NCBI GenBank assembly: GCA_023441105.1
Contig: JAEZQX010000438.1
Span: 1-64,000 of the forward strand
Direction: 5' to 3'
Length of the DNA: 64,000 bases
Origin: Pseudomonadota bacterium
GTDB taxonomy: Bacteria; Pseudomonadota; Gammaproteobacteria; Burkholderiales; Burkholderiaceae
This document shows positions 9,236-18,354 of this stretch, one piece after another. The position numbers and the translations under genes are program-made. Below the pieces are notes generated by a model. The model saw nothing but the letters and a program-made list of their open reading frames with translations. It had not been told where the DNA came from and did no database searches. Numbering within the stretch: position 1 is the stretch's first letter; each line of letters starts with the position of its first letter.

Positions 9236-10782
9236 CGTCGCCGCCACCAGGTCAGCAGGCCACCGGCAACCGCCAGCAACGGCAGCGCGACCACGATCAG
9301 CAGGAACACCGCTTTCATCTGCGCGTTCGACAGCACGATCATCGGCGGGACGGGAATGCGGGTCGGCACCGTCGTCAGCCGCTCCTCCCGCAGCAACCAG
9401 CGCGTCATTGCCAGGGCGAGGTCGCTGTTGGCCAGGTAGGGCAGGAACGAATTGCTCGCGAAGTCGCTGTCGCCGACCACGATGGCGCGCATCGGGACGG
9501 AGTCCGGCGTCGCTTCGGCGAGGCGTCCCTCGATCGCCGCCGCCAGCAGTCGCGGACCGGTGGCAGCCGGCGCGGCGAGCTCCGGGTCCGGCTCCTCCGC
9601 CGACGGTGGCGGCGATCCCGCTCCCGGCACCGTCTCCACCGGGCGGACGTAGCTGTCGCGACTGCTCGAGAAGAGCGGGATGCGGGTCAAGCCCGCCGCC
9701 GGTGGTCTTTCGGCCAGCGGTCGGGCCCCGGGGAAGAAGCTCATCGACAGGTTGCGCGTGAGCGGACTCGAGGCGTAGCTCGTGACCGCAACCATCTCGG
9801 CGTCGGTTGCATAGTGGCTCAGCGGGTCGACCACCACCTGCGCGGGCAGGGCGAGGCCGAAACGCTCCAGCAGCCGGCCCATCTCGGGGTCCGGCACGAA
9901 GCCGAGGTCGAGAAGCGCAAGCAGCGCACCACCACCAGCCAGGAAGCGGCTGATCGCCAGCGATTCGGCGGGCAGGAACGTGGTGCGCGGGCCGGGAATC
10001 GCCAGCAGCCTGCAGGCGGCGGGCAGTTCCGGGCTGGTGGCCAGCGCCACCTTGCGGACCTCGTAGCCCTGCGCCTCGAGCGCGCGGCGCAGCCGGCCGA
10101 TCCCATGGCCCGTCGTCATCACCACGGCCGAGGAGGCGTCGTCGTGGCTGTGATCCGAGACGCTTTCCAGATGGGTGTGGAACTCGAAGTTGTCGATCGG
10201 CAGCTCGTTGTGTCCTTCCAGGAAGCAGACCGTTTGCAGGTCGGTGCGCAGCAGGCGCTGGATGCCGATCGCGATCTGGCGCTCGTCGGTGGTTTCGACC
10301 TGGACCCGGCGTCCGTCCGCCTCGAGCACAGCGGTGTTGGTCGCTCGCAGGCCGGCAGCCCTGGCTGCGGCGGGCTCGCGGTCCGGATCGATGACCCGCA
10401 ACTGCAGCCGCGGATTGCTGCGCGCCATCTGCTCGAGCACGGTGCGCAACCGCTGGCTGCTGGGATCCTGCGCGCGCAGGAAGTAGGTGAGTGCCACCGG
10501 ACGCTGGAGTTCCTCGACGACCTTCAGCGCCTGTCCCGACGGCGTGTAGGTCTTCTCGCGGGTCAGGTCGATGTGAACGTCATGCAGCACGATGGCCACG
10601 TTGGCCAGCACCGCGACGCCGATGGCGACGAGGATCACGCCGAGCTGGTAGAGCAGGTTGGTCGCGCGGCCCCAGCGGCTCTGCAGCGGCAGCCGCCATC
10701 CGACTGCGAGCAGGATGCCGACGGCGAGCAGCCAGCCGACGAACCATGAAAGGGCAGCGACGTCGAGCGGTCCGTGCTCCAA
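9232..10782 (-). CDS. GldG-like ABC transporter auxiliary protein
   Basis: A 516-residue protein of the GldG/ABC-type uncharacterised transport group: two N-terminal TM segments (about 11-30 and 42-65), a large extracytoplasmic domain and a C-terminal TM helix (VFLLIVVALPLLAVAGGLLTW region) ending in WWRRR. VDIDLTREKTYTPS-like text (HIDLTREKTYTPSGQ near 71-85) is typical of the family. The start is TTG at 10782 with a strong TAGGAGG eight bases upstream. It is flanked by the permease and the DUF4340-like gene, as in other Gld-type clusters. In Bacteroidetes GldAFG supports gliding; here it is more probably a general export or envelope ABC system. Confidence 0.8.
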   Translation of the reverse strand: MEHGPLDVAALSWFVGWLLAVGILLAVGWRLPLQSRWGRATNLLYQLGVILVAIGVAVLANVAIVLHDVHIDLTREKTYTPSGQALKVVEELQRPVALTYFLRAQDPSSQRLRTVLEQMARSNPRLQLRVIDPDREPAAARAAGLRATNTAVLEADGRRVQVETTDERQIAIGIQRLLRTDLQTVCFLEGHNELPIDNFEFHTHLESVSDHSHDDASSAVVMTTGHGIGRLRRALEAQGYEVRKVALATSPELPAACRLLAIPGPRTTFLPAESLAISRFLAGGGALLALLDLGFVPDPEMGRLLERFGLALPAQVVVDPLSHYATDAEMVAVTSYASSPLTRNLSMSFFPGARPLAERPPAAGLTRIPLFSSSRDSYVRPVETVPGAGSPPPSAEEPDPELAAPAATGPRLLAAAIEGRLAEATPDSVPMRAIVVGDSDFASNSFLPYLANSDLALAMTRWLLREERLTTVPTRIPVPPMIVLSNAQMKAVFLLIVVALPLLAVAGGLLTWWRRR

Positions 10783-10794
10783 GGCTGCAGCCTC

Positions 10795-11496
10795 CTAGCG
10801 GCGTGCCAGCGAACGCACGGCCACGAACAAGGCAAGCGCCGTCACCGTGACGAAGAAGCCGAAGTCCGAGGCGTACATTGCGCCGGTGGCAAACGGGGTG
10901 AAGCGCGCCAGCAGGGACAGGCTGATGAAGACGCGCTCCAGCCCGGTGGGCAGGAGCTGCGCCAGCGAATCCAGCGTCCACAGCAGGAAGGAGGCGCCGA
11001 TCGCAAGTATGGCCGCCACCACCTGGTTCGACGTCATCGCCGAGAACATGATGCCGATCGCCACCAGCGTCGCGCCGAGCAGCGCGAGCCCGAGATAGCC
11101 GCCGTAGATCGCGCCCCAGTCGGGCAGGCCGAACCAGCCGAGCACCGCGGCGTAGGCGCCGGTGGCGGCGATCATGACGAGCACGGCCGCCAGGCTGGCG
11201 ACGAATTTGGCGAGCACCAGCTGGCCTTCGCGCACCGGCGCGGTCAGCAGCAACTCGAGGGTGCCCTGCTTGCGTTCCTCGGCGAAGCTGCGCATGGTGA
11301 TGATCGGCACCAGCAACAGCAGCAGGCCGGCTGCCTGGAAGAAGATGTGCACCAGGCTGGCGGCGCTGGTCGCAAAGAGCGTCAAGGTGAACGAGTAGCC
11401 CATCAGGAAGAGAAACACGGCGATCAGGGCCCAGGCGATCGGCGAAAGGAACAGGGCGCGCAGCTCCTTGTCGACGAGCACGGCGAACGATCTCAC
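10795..11496 (-). CDS. ABC-2 type permease (GldF-like)
   Basis: A 233-residue inner-membrane subunit with six hydrophobic segments and the ABC-2 signature MRSFAEERKQGTLELLLTAP after TM2. GTG start at 11496 overlaps the TGA of the ATPase gene (GTGA), so the two are coupled. It pairs with the ATPase at 11493 and the GldG-like protein downstream. Confidence 0.85.
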   Translation of the reverse strand: MRSFAVLVDKELRALFLSPIAWALIAVFLFLMGYSFTLTLFATSAASLVHIFFQAAGLLLLLVPIITMRSFAEERKQGTLELLLTAPVREGQLVLAKFVASLAAVLVMIAATGAYAAVLGWFGLPDWGAIYGGYLGLALLGATLVAIGIMFSAMTSNQVVAAILAIGASFLLWTLDSLAQLLPTGLERVFISLSLLARFTPFATGAMYASDFGFFVTVTALALFVAVRSLARR

Positions 11497-12347
11497 GCGT
11501 GCCTCGCCGCAGCCCCGGACGGCTGCTCGTCCGTCGTCAGCTGCAGGAAGACCTGCTCGAGCCCGCCCGGCGGCAGGCCGGCGAGCGACAGCACGTCGAG
11601 CAGGCGTCCGTCCAGCAGGATGGCCGCGCGATCGGCGACCCGTTCGATCTCGGCAAGGACGTGCGAGCTGACGAGGATGGCAACCTCGCCGGCGAGCAGG
11701 CGGATGGTCTCGCGCAGCTCGATGATCTGGCGCGGATCGAGCCCGTTGGTCGGTTCATCGAGCAGCAGCAGGGCGGGCCGGCCGAGCAGTGCCTGCGCGA
11801 TGGCGACCCGTTGCCGGAAGCCGCGCGACAACTTGCCGATCAGCGTCGACTGCACCCGCTGCAGCGACAATCGTTCGACGACCTCTTCCACGGCGCGCGC
11901 GAGCGCCGGGCGTGCCAGCCCGCGCACCCTGCCCATGAAGAACAGGAACTCCTGCGTTCGCATTGCCGTGTACAGCGGCACGTCTTCAGGGACATAGCCG
12001 ATGCGGCGACGTGCCTCGAGGCCTTCCTGCACCACGTCGAATCCCGCCACCCGGATCTGCCCGGCGCTCGGACGAAGGTAGCCGGCGATCATCCTCAGGA
12101 TGGTGCTCTTGCCCGAACCGTTCGGCCCGAGCAGCCCGACGACCTCGTTGCGGGCGAGCACCAGGTCGAACGACTCGACGACCCGCCGCCCGCCGAACGC
12201 CTTGCCCAGGCCGCTCGCAACGAGGATCGGTATTTCCGGCTGGCTCAGTCGTAGTACTCCGGCGCCTTCTTCATCGCCTTGAATGCATCCGGATCGTGGG
12301 CGGTGAAGAAGTCCGCCTTCTCGGTGGCCATCATGGTGCGAATCCAT
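11493..12347 (-). CDS. ABC transporter ATP-binding protein (GldA-like)
   Basis: A nucleotide-binding subunit with Walker A GPNGSGKST, a Q-loop region (VPEDVPLYTAM), the signature LSRGFRQRV in place of LSGGQ, Walker B LLLLDEPTNGLDP and the H-loop SSHV. The start is uncertain. The only ATG/GTG/TTG upstream of the domain is at 12347, which overlaps the metallo-beta-lactamase gene by 103 bp. A CTG at 12248 overlapping that gene's TGA would give a protein beginning just before the ABC domain and may be the true start. Forms an export complex with the downstream permease and GldG-like protein. Confidence 0.85.
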   Translation of the reverse strand: MDSHHDGHREGGLLHRPRSGCIQGDEEGAGVLRLSQPEIPILVASGLGKAFGGRRVVESFDLVLARNEVVGLLGPNGSGKSTILRMIAGYLRPSAGQIRVAGFDVVQEGLEARRRIGYVPEDVPLYTAMRTQEFLFFMGRVRGLARPALARAVEEVVERLSLQRVQSTLIGKLSRGFRQRVAIAQALLGRPALLLLDEPTNGLDPRQIIELRETIRLLAGEVAILVSSHVLAEIERVADRAAILLDGRLLDVLSLAGLPPGGLEQVFLQLTTDEQPSGAAARHA

Positions 12348-13198
12348 TCATAGGCCGTGAAGAAGCCTTGCGGGTTGTAGGCCAGGACCAGGTTGGGCGG
12401 GATGTTCTTCTCGACGTTCTCGCGGAAGTAGGCATTGTCCCCGGTGAGAATGGTCGTCCCGCGGTTCTTGAGCTTGACGACCATCATCTGGCTGCCCGGC
12501 GTGTGCGCCACCCAGCGCTTGATCACGATGCTGCCATCGCCATAGAGATCCATGTCGCCTTCGAGCAGCACCATCTTCTGGGCGTTCGCATAGGTGGATT
12601 CGTTGCTGCGCAACGGCAGGATGTCCCCGACCACGTAGGAGTTGCCGGTTCCGGGAGCCGGCCAGAGGGCATTCTGCAATTCCGACTTCTGCACGACGAT
12701 GGTCGAGTTCGGGAACTTGCCGACGTTGCCGCCGTGGTCCAGGTGCAGGTGGCTGGGGACGACGTAGGCGATGTCGTCCGGCGTCAGGCCGATCTTCTTC
12801 AACTGCACGTCGATGGCCATGTCCGGCGTCATGGCGGGCTTCATCGCTGCATTCGCCTTGCCCCACCAGTTCGGATCGTTGATCAGCTTGTCGTTGTTGC
12901 CGGTGTCGAAGAGGACGTTGCCCTTGGGATGCTTGATGACATAGAAGCCGACCGGCACGGTGATCGGCGGATCCATGGGCGCGAAGTTGAGCAATGCTCC
13001 CTTGCCGACCGTCAAGGCTCCGGAGCTGAAGCCGTAGAGGCGGATGTCCCCGCCCTCGCTGGCGGCCTGCGCGATTCCCGGCGCCGTGACCGCCGCCTTC
13101 TCCTGTGCCTGCGCGGTACCGAACCCTGTCACCAGCGCAGCCGCCGTCAACCCAATCCACAATCCCCGGCCACGCGATCTTGTACGTTCCCGATTCAT
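12245..13198 (-). CDS. Secreted metallo-beta-lactamase-fold hydrolase (lactonase-like)
   Basis: A 317-residue protein. The ATG at 13198 has CAGGAGAG six bases upstream and gives a signal peptide (positive RERTRSRGR, hydrophobic core, TAQAQ near 28-32). The zinc motif HLHLDH at residues 150-155, a later TPGSQ loop and LTGDNAYF match the MBL fold; overall layout resembles periplasmic relatives of the AHL-lactonase/AttM group, but substrate cannot be assigned. First gene of the six-gene operon running to 7464, divergent from the HupE-receptor fusion. Confidence 0.85.
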   Translation of the reverse strand: MNRERTRSRGRGLWIGLTAAALVTGFGTAQAQEKAAVTAPGIAQAASEGGDIRLYGFSSGALTVGKGALLNFAPMDPPITVPVGFYVIKHPKGNVLFDTGNNDKLINDPNWWGKANAAMKPAMTPDMAIDVQLKKIGLTPDDIAYVVPSHLHLDHGGNVGKFPNSTIVVQKSELQNALWPAPGTGNSYVVGDILPLRSNESTYANAQKMVLLEGDMDLYGDGSIVIKRWVAHTPGSQMMVVKLKNRGTTILTGDNAYFRENVEKNIPPNLVLAYNPQGFFTAYEWIRTMMATEKADFFTAHDPDAFKAMKKAPEYYD

Positions 13199-13418
13199 GG
13201 AATTCTCTCCTGGGTGCGCCAGCCAGAGCGTTGCCGGCGGGAATTTAGTGTAGCGCTGAACATGCGCTTGCGCTTGCCGAACGCTTGACAAGGATTGCGA
13301 CCTGCCGCGAGATTCACGGCTGCGCAGCGCGTAGCCGCGACAGTTTCATCACGCGGTGACACTTTTCGACATTGCTAACTGCCGGGCTCGGCAAGAAACG
13401 TTTGAAGGGACCGTTCAA

Positions 13419-15962
13419 GTGGAACTTCTTCTCGTCGGTTTCCTCCACCCCCTGCACGGCTCGGATCACGTCATCGCGATGCTGGCGGTTGGCTTGTTGG
13501 CGGTCCAGCGCGAACGCCGTGCCGGTTGCCTGCTGGCGGCTGCATTCGCCGGGGCGATGCCGGTCGGCGCACTCGCGGGATTGCCGGCGTTTTTCGACGC
13601 CTTCGGTCCGGGTTCCGCGCTCCTGGAGACCGGCGTCGCCGTCTCGACGCTTGCGGTGGCCGCTGCCTGCCTCGTCCGGCCACTGCGACAGCGGGCGTTC
13701 CTGCTGCTCGCGCTGGCCGGGTTGCTGCACGGGCTCGCTCACGGAAAGGAATCAGGTGCTGCGACCGTCGCGGCAGCCTTGCCTTTTGTCGCCGGCATGA
13801 TGGCATCGACGCTGCTCCTGCACCTGGGGGGAGCCGCCATCGGCAGGTTGCTGCTGGCGCGGTGGTTGTCCTCGCGGCTTGCGCCGACGTTTCTCGGCAG
13901 CGGTCTGCTGGTGCCGCAGGCCGCTCTGGCGCAGCCGGCCGCGGCTTCGTTCGAGCTCGGCACCATCGAGGTGACGGGCAACTACGACAATGCCGTCGGC
14001 ACCTCGGATGCGGCATCGGCAGGAAGGGTGACCTCCAACCTCCTGTCCACCCGCCCGCTCCTGCGTCCGGCCGAAGTGCTGGAGTACGTTCCGGGGCTGA
14101 TCGTCACCCAGCATTCGGGCGACGGCAAGGCCAACCAGTACTTCCTGCGCGGCTTCAATCTGGACCACGGCACCGACTTTGCAACGCATGTGGACGGGAT
14201 GCCGGTCAACCTGCCCACGCATGCCCACGGCCACGGCTATACCGACCTGAACTTCCTCATCCCGGAGCTGATCGATACCATCGACTATGCCAAGGGGCCG
14301 TACCGCGCGGCCAGCGGCGACTTCGCGTCGGCCGGGTCGGCGCGGATCGGCCTGAAGAACCGGCTATCCGGGCCGACCGGCATGCTGACGGTCGGGGAAA
14401 ACGGCTATCGTCGTTTCTTTGCCGGCCATTCGCTGCCGCTGGCGCGCACTGCCGACGCTGCCGGGGGGCCTACGCTGCTGCTCGGCGCCGAAGTGCAGCG
14501 CTACGATGGTCCCTGGACCGTGGCGCAGGACCACAGCCGCGCCAACGGCGTCGTCCGGCTTTCCGACGGCACGCGTCGCGACGGCTGGTCGGCCACGCTG
14601 ATGGGCTACGACGCCCGCTGGACCGCCACCGATCAGGTGGCGCAACGCGCGGTCGACAGCGGCGCCATCGACCGTTACGGATCTCTCGATCCCACCAGCG
14701 GCGGGCGGAGTTCCCGCTACAGTGCCAGCGGCGGCTGGCGGCGTTCGGTGACCGACGGCTCGTTCGATGTCTCGGCCTACGCCATGCACTATTCGCTCGA
14801 CCTGTTCTCGAACTTCACCTACTTCCTCGACGACCCGGTGCAGGGCGACCAATTCGAGCAGCGCGATCGCCGCAACGTCTTCGGCTTGACGGCGAGCCGG
14901 CTCTGGCACGGCAGCCTCGGCTCCCGCCCCATGACCAACGAGCTGGGCCTGCAGACCCGCCACGACCGGATCGCCGTCGGACTCTACGACACGGTGGCGC
15001 GTGAGCGGACGGCCACGACGCGGGACGACCGGGTCCGACAGCAGAGCTATGGCCTGTACTGGGAAAACGGCATCGAGTGGCATGAGCGCCTGCGCAGCGT
15101 GGCAGGCGTGCGCGCCGATCGCTACCGCTTCGATGTCGATGCAGACTTGAGCGAGAACAGCGGCCGGGGGCAGGACTCGCTGGTGTCGCCGAAGCTGTCG
15201 CTGATCGCCGGCCCCTGGTTGAAGACCGAAACCTTCGTCAACTGGGGCCGGGGATTTCACAGCAACGATGCGAGGGGCACGGTGACGCGACTCGACCCGG
15301 GATGCCTGCGAACGAGCCCGCTCGACGAATGCGCCGTGAGTCCGGTGCCCGGCCTGGTACGCAGTACCGGCTATGAAATCGGCGTGCGCAGCGAAGCCAT
15401 CCGCGGACTGCAGAGCTCCCTGTCCCTGTGGCGGCTCGACATCGGCTCCGAGCTCGTCTTTGTCGGCGATGCAGGCACCACCGAGCCGAGCCGGCCGAGC
15501 CGGCGGCATGGCGTCGAGTTCAGCAACCGCTACCTGCCGAGGTCCTGGCTGCTGGTGGACCTGGATCTCGCCTGGAGCCACGCCAGGTTCGACGACGACG
15601 ATCCTGCCGGCAACGCGATTCCCGGATCTGTCGGGCGGGTCGGATCCTTGGCGGTGACCGTGCGCGATGTCGGTCCATGGAGCGGCACGTTCGCCTTGCG
15701 ATACCTTGGCGAGCGACCGCTGGTCGAGGACAACAGCGTTGTCGCGGGCGCCTTCACGCTGGCGAACTTGCGGATCGGCTATCGATTCAGCAGGGAGATC
15801 GAGACCTTCCTGGACGTATTCAACCTGTTCGACCGCAAGGCGGCCGACATCGAATACTTCTACGAATCGCGGTTGCGCAACGAGGCCGCGGCGGTGGCCG
15901 ACCGGCATTTCCATCCTGTCGAGCCGCGCACCATCCGGCTTTCCGTGAGATTGACGCTCTGA
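13419..15962 (+). CDS. HupE/UreJ-like membrane domain fused to a TonB-dependent receptor
   Basis: One uninterrupted frame of 847 codons from a GTG with AAGGGA eight bases upstream (an earlier GTG at 13356 is possible). Residues 1-165 resemble a short HupE/UreJ permease: HPLHGSDH at 10-17, LLHGLAHGKE at 102-111 and several TM segments, but lacking the usual signal peptide. The last hydrophobic stretch runs into PQAALAQ, which looks like a signal-peptidase site. A TonB-dependent outer-membrane receptor then starts near 173 with GTIEVTGNYD, a plug domain (RGFNLDHGTDFATHVDG, GYTDLNFLIPELIDTIDYAKG) and a beta barrel to the end. Either a genuine fusion, a precursor cleaved after ALAQ, or a receptor gene starting in frame at 13797/13800. 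Substrate may be a metal chelate, inferred only from HupE. Confidence 0.75.
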   Translation: MELLLVGFLHPLHGSDHVIAMLAVGLLAVQRERRAGCLLAAAFAGAMPVGALAGLPAFFDAFGPGSALLETGVAVSTLAVAAACLVRPLRQRAFLLLALAGLLHGLAHGKESGAATVAAALPFVAGMMASTLLLHLGGAAIGRLLLARWLSSRLAPTFLGSGLLVPQAALAQPAAASFELGTIEVTGNYDNAVGTSDAASAGRVTSNLLSTRPLLRPAEVLEYVPGLIVTQHSGDGKANQYFLRGFNLDHGTDFATHVDGMPVNLPTHAHGHGYTDLNFLIPELIDTIDYAKGPYRAASGDFASAGSARIGLKNRLSGPTGMLTVGENGYRRFFAGHSLPLARTADAAGGPTLLLGAEVQRYDGPWTVAQDHSRANGVVRLSDGTRRDGWSATLMGYDARWTATDQVAQRAVDSGAIDRYGSLDPTSGGRSSRYSASGGWRRSVTDGSFDVSAYAMHYSLDLFSNFTYFLDDPVQGDQFEQRDRRNVFGLTASRLWHGSLGSRPMTNELGLQTRHDRIAVGLYDTVARERTATTRDDRVRQQSYGLYWENGIEWHERLRSVAGVRADRYRFDVDADLSENSGRGQDSLVSPKLSLIAGPWLKTETFVNWGRGFHSNDARGTVTRLDPGCLRTSPLDECAVSPVPGLVRSTGYEIGVRSEAIRGLQSSLSLWRLDIGSELVFVGDAGTTEPSRPSRRHGVEFSNRYLPRSWLLVDLDLAWSHARFDDDDPAGNAIPGSVGRVGSLAVTVRDVGPWSGTFALRYLGERPLVEDNSVVAGAFTLANLRIGYRFSREIETFLDVFNLFDRKAADIEYFYESRLRNEAAAVADRHFHPVEPRTIRLSVRLTL

Positions 15963-15970
15963 GCCGGGCT

Positions 15971-18295
15971 TCAGTCCCGGGCCATCGCGACCGCGAGCCG
16001 CCGCTCGAGGTCGACGTAGGCATCGTCGGCGATGTCGTAGACCACTTTGATGATTCTTCCGCCCGAGAACGGGAATCTCCCCTTGTAATCCGAGCTGACC
16101 GCGTCGCCGCTGTCGTAGCCGATGCAGAGGCCTTCTCCGCAAAGTGCGTAGTGCCCGGTTTGCGTGCGCAACCTGCCGCTTGCGACAGCCTTGTCGTCGA
16201 CGTACAGGGACGCATTGCCGAGACACTCGAGATCCTTGCTCACCGACTCCTTGTCGAACGAGACACCCACGATGTGCCTGCCGAGCTTCGGCGCGTCGAA
16301 GGCCAGGCGTTGCTCCGGTGGAACGCCGAGGAAGTTGTAGACGAAGACGAGCATTCCGTTCCTGACGAACAGGGCATAGCCGCCGAAGCGCGATCCTTGC
16401 GAGCAGATGATGCCTTGCGTGTCGCCGGTGAACTCGACTTCGGCGAGGATCCGGAACGACGTGCCGAGCGTTCGCGCGGCCACCGCCTCCGATACTTCGG
16501 TCGTGCCGGGGTAGTAGACGTAGTTGCCACTGGCGGGGGCAGTCCCATGGAATTCCATCTCGTGGACCGCGTGAACCCCCACATCCACGAGTGGAAGCAC
16601 GTTGTTGTTCTTCGCCTCGGCCAGCCAGAGCTCGGCCAGTTCCTTCACGCGTTCGGGATGCTCGGCCGCGAGATCATGCGCCTCGGCGCGGTCCTTCTCG
16701 ACGTGAAAAAGCTGCCATCGATCCTTGTCGAAATTCCCCCGGTCGGAGGGCGCCGGCGCATGTTCGGTCGACGCCTTCCACCCCTTGTGCCAGATGCCTC
16801 GCGTTCCCACCATTTCGTAATACTGGGTCTCCTTCGTCGTCGGTGCATCGGCGTCGTCGAACGAGTAGCGCATGGAAACGCCGTGAAGCGGCGCCTGCTG
16901 CTGCCCGTCGATGGCCTCCGGCATCCTGACGCCGCAGCAGTCGAGGATCGTCGGCACGATGTCGGTGCAATGATGGTATTGATGCCGCACCTCGCCCCGC
17001 GCCTGCATGCCCTTGGGCCAATGGATGACCATCGGATCGCAAGTGCCTCCCGCGTACGACGCGTAGCGCTTGAACATGCGGTAGGGCGTCGAAAAGGCCA
17101 CCGCCCATCCCGTCGGGTAGTGGTTGTACGTGTCCGGCGAACCGAGCTTGTCGATCATCGCCATGTTGGATTCGATGTCGTCCGGATAGCCGTTGAAGAA
17201 CCGGTTCTCGTTGACCGAGCCGCTCGGACTACCTTCACCGGAGGCGCCGTTGTCCGCACAGTAGAAGATCAACGTGTTCTCGAGCTGCCCTGATTCCTCC
17301 AGGTAATCGATCACGCGTCCGACCTGCACATCGGTGTATTCGGAGAATGCCGCATAGACCTCGGCCATTCTCGAAAAGAGCTTCTTCTCGTCCGCGGACA
17401 GCGTGTGCCACGGCCGGACACTGTCCGATTCCGGCAGGATGTCTTTCGGCAGCGGATTGATCGGGGTGAGCTCGGTGCCGTCCGGCAGGATGCGGCGATC
17501 GATCATCCGCTGCAGGACCCAATCGCGATACGCCTCGTAGCCGTCGTCGAACTTTCCCTTGTACTTGTCGATGTACTCTTTCGGCGCGTGGTGCGGCGCA
17601 TGGTTCGCACCCGGGCAATACCACAGGTACCACGGCTTGTCCGGTCGCGACTGCTTGCCGTCCTGGATGAACGTGATCGCCTTGTCGGCGATGTCCTTCG
17701 AGAAGTGGTAGCCCTCTTCGGGCGGATAAGGCTGGTCGATGAAGTGATTGTCCTCGATCAGCTCCGGATACCACTGGTTTGTCTCGCCGCCGATGAAGCC
17801 GTAGAAGCGGTCGAAGCCGAGGCCGAGCGGCCAGCGCTTCTTCGACCCCCCCATGTCGAACGCGTCCACCGGCACGTTGTGATTCTTGCCGACCCAGTAG
17901 GTGCTCCACCCCGCGTCGCGCAGTACCTGGGCGATCGTGCCGTTCTCCGGCGGGAGATGCCCGGAGTAACCCGGGAAGCCGAGGGCCATCTCCGAGATCG
18001 ATCCGAAACCGTTGCTGTGATGATCGCGGCCGGTCAGGAAGCACGAGCGCGTCGGCGAGCACACGGCGGTCGTGTGCCATTGGGAGTAGACGAGCCCGTT
18101 CTTCGCGAGTCGATCGAGCGTCGGCATCTGAATCCGCCCGCCATAGGTCGACCAAGCGGCCTGGCCGGTGTCGTCGTAGAGGATGACGAGGACGTTCGGC
18201 GCCTCCTTGGGCGCCTGTGGGTCGAGGAACGCCTCCCAGTCGGGCTTCGAAGCGCGGACGTCGAGTTCGATCCTACCCTGGAATGTCTTGGCCAT
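15971..18295 (-). CDS. Arylsulfatase with C-terminal extension
   Basis: A 774-residue sulfatase hydrolysing sulfate esters. DD41-42 are metal ligands, and CSPTRSCFLTGR gives Cys79 in a C-x-P-x-R site for conversion to formylglycine. Later HAPHH, DNGASGEGS and GTCDPMV also match the arylsulfatase fold. The last 180 residues or so form a beta-rich extension (GIICSQGSRFGGYALFV) found in a subset of long arylsulfatases. No signal peptide is present, so it appears cytoplasmic. It ends 8 bp from the receptor gene (convergent) and is the last gene of the set starting at 21422. No formylglycine-generating enzyme is in the window. Confidence 0.9.
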   Translation of the reverse strand: MAKTFQGRIELDVRASKPDWEAFLDPQAPKEAPNVLVILYDDTGQAAWSTYGGRIQMPTLDRLAKNGLVYSQWHTTAVCSPTRSCFLTGRDHHSNGFGSISEMALGFPGYSGHLPPENGTIAQVLRDAGWSTYWVGKNHNVPVDAFDMGGSKKRWPLGLGFDRFYGFIGGETNQWYPELIEDNHFIDQPYPPEEGYHFSKDIADKAITFIQDGKQSRPDKPWYLWYCPGANHAPHHAPKEYIDKYKGKFDDGYEAYRDWVLQRMIDRRILPDGTELTPINPLPKDILPESDSVRPWHTLSADEKKLFSRMAEVYAAFSEYTDVQVGRVIDYLEESGQLENTLIFYCADNGASGEGSPSGSVNENRFFNGYPDDIESNMAMIDKLGSPDTYNHYPTGWAVAFSTPYRMFKRYASYAGGTCDPMVIHWPKGMQARGEVRHQYHHCTDIVPTILDCCGVRMPEAIDGQQQAPLHGVSMRYSFDDADAPTTKETQYYEMVGTRGIWHKGWKASTEHAPAPSDRGNFDKDRWQLFHVEKDRAEAHDLAAEHPERVKELAELWLAEAKNNNVLPLVDVGVHAVHEMEFHGTAPASGNYVYYPGTTEVSEAVAARTLGTSFRILAEVEFTGDTQGIICSQGSRFGGYALFVRNGMLVFVYNFLGVPPEQRLAFDAPKLGRHIVGVSFDKESVSKDLECLGNASLYVDDKAVASGRLRTQTGHYALCGEGLCIGYDSGDAVSSDYKGRFPFSGGRIIKVVYDIADDAYVDLERRLAVAMARD

Positions 18296-18354
18296 GGCGG
18301 AGACCTGTTACGTTGCAGTGGTTGAGTGCTTGGTTGCTGCAGGACGGATCGAGG

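Noticed and set aside
14364..16226. 620-codon minus-strand frame across the receptor
   Set aside because: Shadow of the TonB-receptor barrel; no motif, no ribosome site.
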